Origin: CAYQDR01 sp964416315 | GTDB taxonomy: Bacteria > Methylomirabilota > Methylomirabilia > Rokubacteriales > DASRDR01 | Reading direction: 5' to 3' | NCBI GenBank assembly: GCA_964416315.1 | Contig: CAYQDR010000081.1 | Location: forward strand, 1 to 22,478 | DNA: 22,478 nt | Part shown: positions 19,991 through 22,478 of the stretch, piece after piece | Numbering within the stretch: the first letter of the stretch is position 1 | Layout: every line of letters starts with the position of its first letter | Notes under the pieces: generated by a model | What the model was told of the DNA's origin: nothing | What the model saw: the letters and a program-made list of their open reading frames with translations, nothing else | Database searches by the model: none | Position numbers and translations under genes: made by a program

Positions 19991-21321
19991 TGCCCACGCG
20001 CCACGTCATCGTCGGCGGCGGCACCGCGGGCCACAACGCGATCGTGACGATCCGCCAGGAGGAGCGGGGCGAGGCCTCCGAGATCACGCTCGTCTCCGAC
20101 GAGCGGCCGTACTCCCGCATGGTGCTCCCGTACTACCTCGGCCGGACCATCGCCGAGTCGCACGTCTACACGGCGACGCCGGCCCGGCTCGCCCAGCTCG
20201 GGGTCACGACGCAGCTCGGCCGCCGCGCCGTCGGGCTCGACCCCAGGGCGGGGAAGCTCACGCTCGACGACGACACGGTGGTCGAGTACGACGACCTCCT
20301 GATCGCGACCGGCTCCTCGCCCGTCCGGCCGCCCATCCCCGGGGTGGACGGCCCCGGCGTCCACAGCTTCTGGACGCTGGACGAGGCGCGTGAGATCGTC
20401 GCCGAGATCAAGCCCGGAAGTCACGTGGTCATGGTCGGGGCGGGGTTCATCGCCTTCACGATCCTCAACTCGATCCTGGCCCTCGGGGCGAAGCTCACCA
20501 TCGTCGAGATCGCGCCCCAGATCCTCCCGCGGATGATCGACCGCCAGGGGGCGGAGCTGGTCGAGGCGTGGCTCGAGAAACACGGCGTCAAGATCCGCAC
20601 GAGCGCGACGCTCACCGCGGTCGAGCGGCGGAACGGGCGCCGCCGCCTCCGCATGAAGGCGGGCGGCGACCTCGACGCGGACGTCGTCATCATGGCGACC
20701 GGGATCCGGCCGAACCTCGAGTGGCTCCAGGGGTCAGGCATCCGCGTGAATCGGGGCGTCCTCGTGGACGATCACCTCCGCGCGAGCGTCCCGAACGTGT
20801 ATGCCGCCGGGGACGTCGCGGAGGGGCGGGATCGCGTCACCGGCGAGCCCGACGTCCACGCGATCGAGCCGACGGCGATGGAGCACGGGCGGGTCGTGGG
20901 GGCGAACATGGCCGGCCGCGACGTCGCCTACCGGGGGAGCCTCCTCATGAACATCGTGGGCGTCTGCCACCTCGACGTGGCGAGCTTCGGACGCTGGGAC
21001 GACCCGAAGGCCGAGGTGGTCGCGGCCGTACGGCCGGAGCGACCCGCGTACCGGAAGCTCCTCTTCCACGGCGACCGGCTGACGGGTGCGATGCTCCTCG
21101 GCCGCGCGGACGACGTCTGGACGACGAACGACGTCGGCATGTTGAAGGGCCTCGTCCAGACGGGCGTCGCGCTCGGGCGATGGAAGGAGCACCTCCGGCG
21201 CAATCCGTTCGACATCAAGTCCGCGTTCGTGGCGTCGCGGACGACGGCGCGGCTCCTCCCCGAGACCGTGCTCGGCCGGCCCTCGGCGACGCCGGGGATC
21301 GTGGCGACGACGCGGACGTAG
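19990..21321 (+). CDS. FAD/NAD(P)-dependent oxidoreductase, AorC-like
   Basis: Two-dinucleotide-fold flavoprotein, 443 residues. The FAD motif GGGTAG is at 9-14, DDLLIATGSSP at 101-111, the NAD(P) motif VGAGFIA at 149-155 with ALGAKLTIVE closing that fold, and the second FAD motif NVYAAGDVAEG at 269-279. No CxxC redox pair is present, so it is of the NADH oxidase/nitrite-reductase-like class rather than a disulfide reductase. The C-terminal portion after 300 is a dimerisation-type domain. Start and stop overlap or nearly touch its neighbours (TGATG upstream, 20 nt to the AOR gene). In Aromatoleum-type aldehyde oxidoreductase the FAD subunit AorC passes electrons between the iron-sulfur subunit and NAD; the same role is inferred here. 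Confidence 0.88.
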   Translation: MPTRHVIVGGGTAGHNAIVTIRQEERGEASEITLVSDERPYSRMVLPYYLGRTIAESHVYTATPARLAQLGVTTQLGRRAVGLDPRAGKLTLDDDTVVEYDDLLIATGSSPVRPPIPGVDGPGVHSFWTLDEAREIVAEIKPGSHVVMVGAGFIAFTILNSILALGAKLTIVEIAPQILPRMIDRQGAELVEAWLEKHGVKIRTSATLTAVERRNGRRRLRMKAGGDLDADVVIMATGIRPNLEWLQGSGIRVNRGVLVDDHLRASVPNVYAAGDVAEGRDRVTGEPDVHAIEPTAMEHGRVVGANMAGRDVAYRGSLLMNIVGVCHLDVASFGRWDDPKAEVVAAVRPERPAYRKLLFHGDRLTGAMLLGRADDVWTTNDVGMLKGLVQTGVALGRWKEHLRRNPFDIKSAFVASRTTARLLPETVLGRPSATPGIVATTRT

Positions 21322-21341
21322 CCCGAGAGCGAGGAGCGAGC

Positions 21342-22478
21342 ATGGCGCAGGCGCAGGTGGCGACGGCGAGGAAGGCTGCGGCGATCCCCGGCGGCTACGC
21401 GGGGCGGCTGCTCCGCGTGGATCTGTCGCGGGGACGGACCTGGGCCCAACCCTGGACGCCCGAGGAGATGCGCTTCTACCTGGGCGGCGCGGGGCTCGGC
21501 GCGAAGATCCTCTGGGAGGAGGTGCCGTCCCGGGCCGACTGGGACCACCCGGAGAACCGGCTCGTCCTCGCGACCGGACCCCTCGCGGGCCTTCCCGTCT
21601 GGGGGACCGGGGGGCTCACCGTCGTCACGCGCGGCGCGCTGACGAACGGCGCCACTTCGACGCAGGCCAACGGCTTCTTCGGCGCCAACCTCAAGTGCTC
21701 GGGCTACGACGCGATCGTCGTCCAGGGGCGGGCCCCGAAGTGGGTGTATCTCCTGATCCACGACGACCAGGTCGAGCTCCGGGACGCCGCCCACCTCCTC
21801 CGCAAGGACACCTGGGAGACGCAGGACGCGCTCGCCGCCGAGCTGGGGCTCTCCGGCCACATGCTGAGCGTCTACTCGAGCGGCCCGGCCGGCGAGAAGC
21901 TCGTCCGCTTCGCGGCGATCCAGGGGGACTACGGCCACGTCGCCTCGAAGAACGGCTGCGGCGCGGTCATGGGGGTCAAGCGCCTGAAGGCGGTGGCGAT
22001 CGTCCGCGGCACGCACGCGGTCCGCGCCGCGGACCCGCGGGGCGTCATCGCCGCCGCCGACGAGATCGCCTACGATCTGAAGACCAATCCCTCCGCGCGG
22101 ACGCTCTACCAGTACGGGACGCTGCCGGGGGTGGTGAACCTCCACGGGATCGGCGCGCTCCCGATCAAGAACTACACGACGAGCGTGGCCCCGCCCGGGG
22201 TGGACATGAAGGCGTGGGAAGCGCCGGCCCTGCGCGAGGGCTTCGACCACCGCGGCCACCAGTGCAGCGCCTGCGGCATGCACCACTGCCACATGCAGGT
22301 GCTGCCGAGCGGGAAGCACCGGGGCCAGATCGTGGACGAGCCCGAGTACGAGGGGTGGTCGGGCGCCGGCTGGACGATCGGGCTGACCGACCCCGTGGCG
22401 GTCTCGTGGCTCAACACGCAGATCGACCGCGCGTGCGTGGACGTCAACGAGTTCGGCTGGCTCTGCGGCTGGGTCATG
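21342..22478 (+). CDS. Aldehyde:ferredoxin oxidoreductase-family (tungsten) enzyme, N-terminal part, cut by window end
   Basis: First 379 codons of an AOR-family protein; the full length is usually 600-700, so the 3' part is missing. Family features are GGAGLGAKILWEE (48-60), ENRLVLATGPLAGLP (71-85), GFFGANLKCSGYDAI (111-125) and GPAGEKLVRFAAI (181-193), then the pterin-cofactor region NGCGAVMGVKRLKAV (204-218). The 4Fe-4S ligands come as C308-x2-C311-x4-C316, where the classical enzymes have C-x2-C-x3-C; the fourth cysteine would lie beyond the window. VDEPEYEGW (331-339) and TDPVAVSWLN follow. AOR enzymes carry a tungsto-bispterin and oxidise aldehydes to acids, or reduce acids. ATG 21342 has GAGGAG 5 nt upstream. 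The preceding polyferredoxin and flavoprotein genes suggest an NAD-linked complex. Confidence 0.9.
   Translation, partial: MAQAQVATARKAAAIPGGYAGRLLRVDLSRGRTWAQPWTPEEMRFYLGGAGLGAKILWEEVPSRADWDHPENRLVLATGPLAGLPVWGTGGLTVVTRGALTNGATSTQANGFFGANLKCSGYDAIVVQGRAPKWVYLLIHDDQVELRDAAHLLRKDTWETQDALAAELGLSGHMLSVYSSGPAGEKLVRFAAIQGDYGHVASKNGCGAVMGVKRLKAVAIVRGTHAVRAADPRGVIAAADEIAYDLKTNPSARTLYQYGTLPGVVNLHGIGALPIKNYTTSVAPPGVDMKAWEAPALREGFDHRGHQCSACGMHHCHMQVLPSGKHRGQIVDEPEYEGWSGAGWTIGLTDPVAVSWLNTQIDRACVDVNEFGWLCGWVM

Overview
The window is GC-rich (by eye about two thirds G+C), tightly packed and typical of a metabolically versatile free-living bacterium. It shows GTG and TTG starts, 1-8 bp gene overlaps, many solute-binding-protein transporters, a UbiD/UbiX pair and a tungsten-type aldehyde oxidoreductase. 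This mix is common in soil, sediment and subsurface bacteria such as Rokubacteria/Methylomirabilota or Burkholderiales-like organisms. The sequence alone does not settle the lineage. No rRNA, tRNA, CRISPR array or transposase was seen.

Region 1 (61-8312, minus strand) is one eight-gene operon. In transcription order it encodes a GntR/FCD regulator, a UbiD-family decarboxylase, its UbiX prenyl-FMN synthase, an acyl/aryl-CoA ligase, an ornithine-cyclodeaminase/mu-crystallin-like dehydrogenase, and a NitT/TauT/Ssu-type importer (ATPase, permease, binding protein). The genes are spaced by 17 bp or less or overlap. They read as a self-contained module to sense, import, CoA-activate and decarboxylate an aromatic or heteroaromatic acid. 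It is the best candidate here for an undescribed pathway.

Region 2 (8529-11713, plus strand) diverges from region 1. A strong sigma-70-like promoter drives a MalE/UgpB-type binding protein and two MalF/MalG-type permeases, with no ATPase gene. A perfect 15-bp hairpin separates the binding protein from the permeases.

Region 3 (12119-17477, minus strand) is an oligopeptide-type importer (Tat-exported binding protein and two permeases, again without ATPases), followed by a divergent M19 dipeptidase-like protein and an isochorismatase-like cysteine amidase. Upstream lies a 14-bp palindrome of LacI-operator type. At the far end lies the frameshifted C-terminal remnant of a LacI-family regulator (11801 to about 12078).

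Region 4 (17546-19504) holds a metal-dependent amidohydrolase with its own promoter. It is flanked by an internally deleted polyamine-type ABC permease remnant and a possible 27-residue remnant of an enolase-superfamily enzyme. Together with the LacI stump these decayed genes mark the seams of a mosaic catabolic region.

Region 5 (19391-22478, plus strand, running off the window) is a three-gene operon: a polyferredoxin with four 4Fe-4S sites, an FAD/NAD(P) oxidoreductase, and an aldehyde:ferredoxin oxidoreductase-family enzyme. The content matches the AorA/AorC/AorB type of NAD-linked tungsten aldehyde oxidoreductase.
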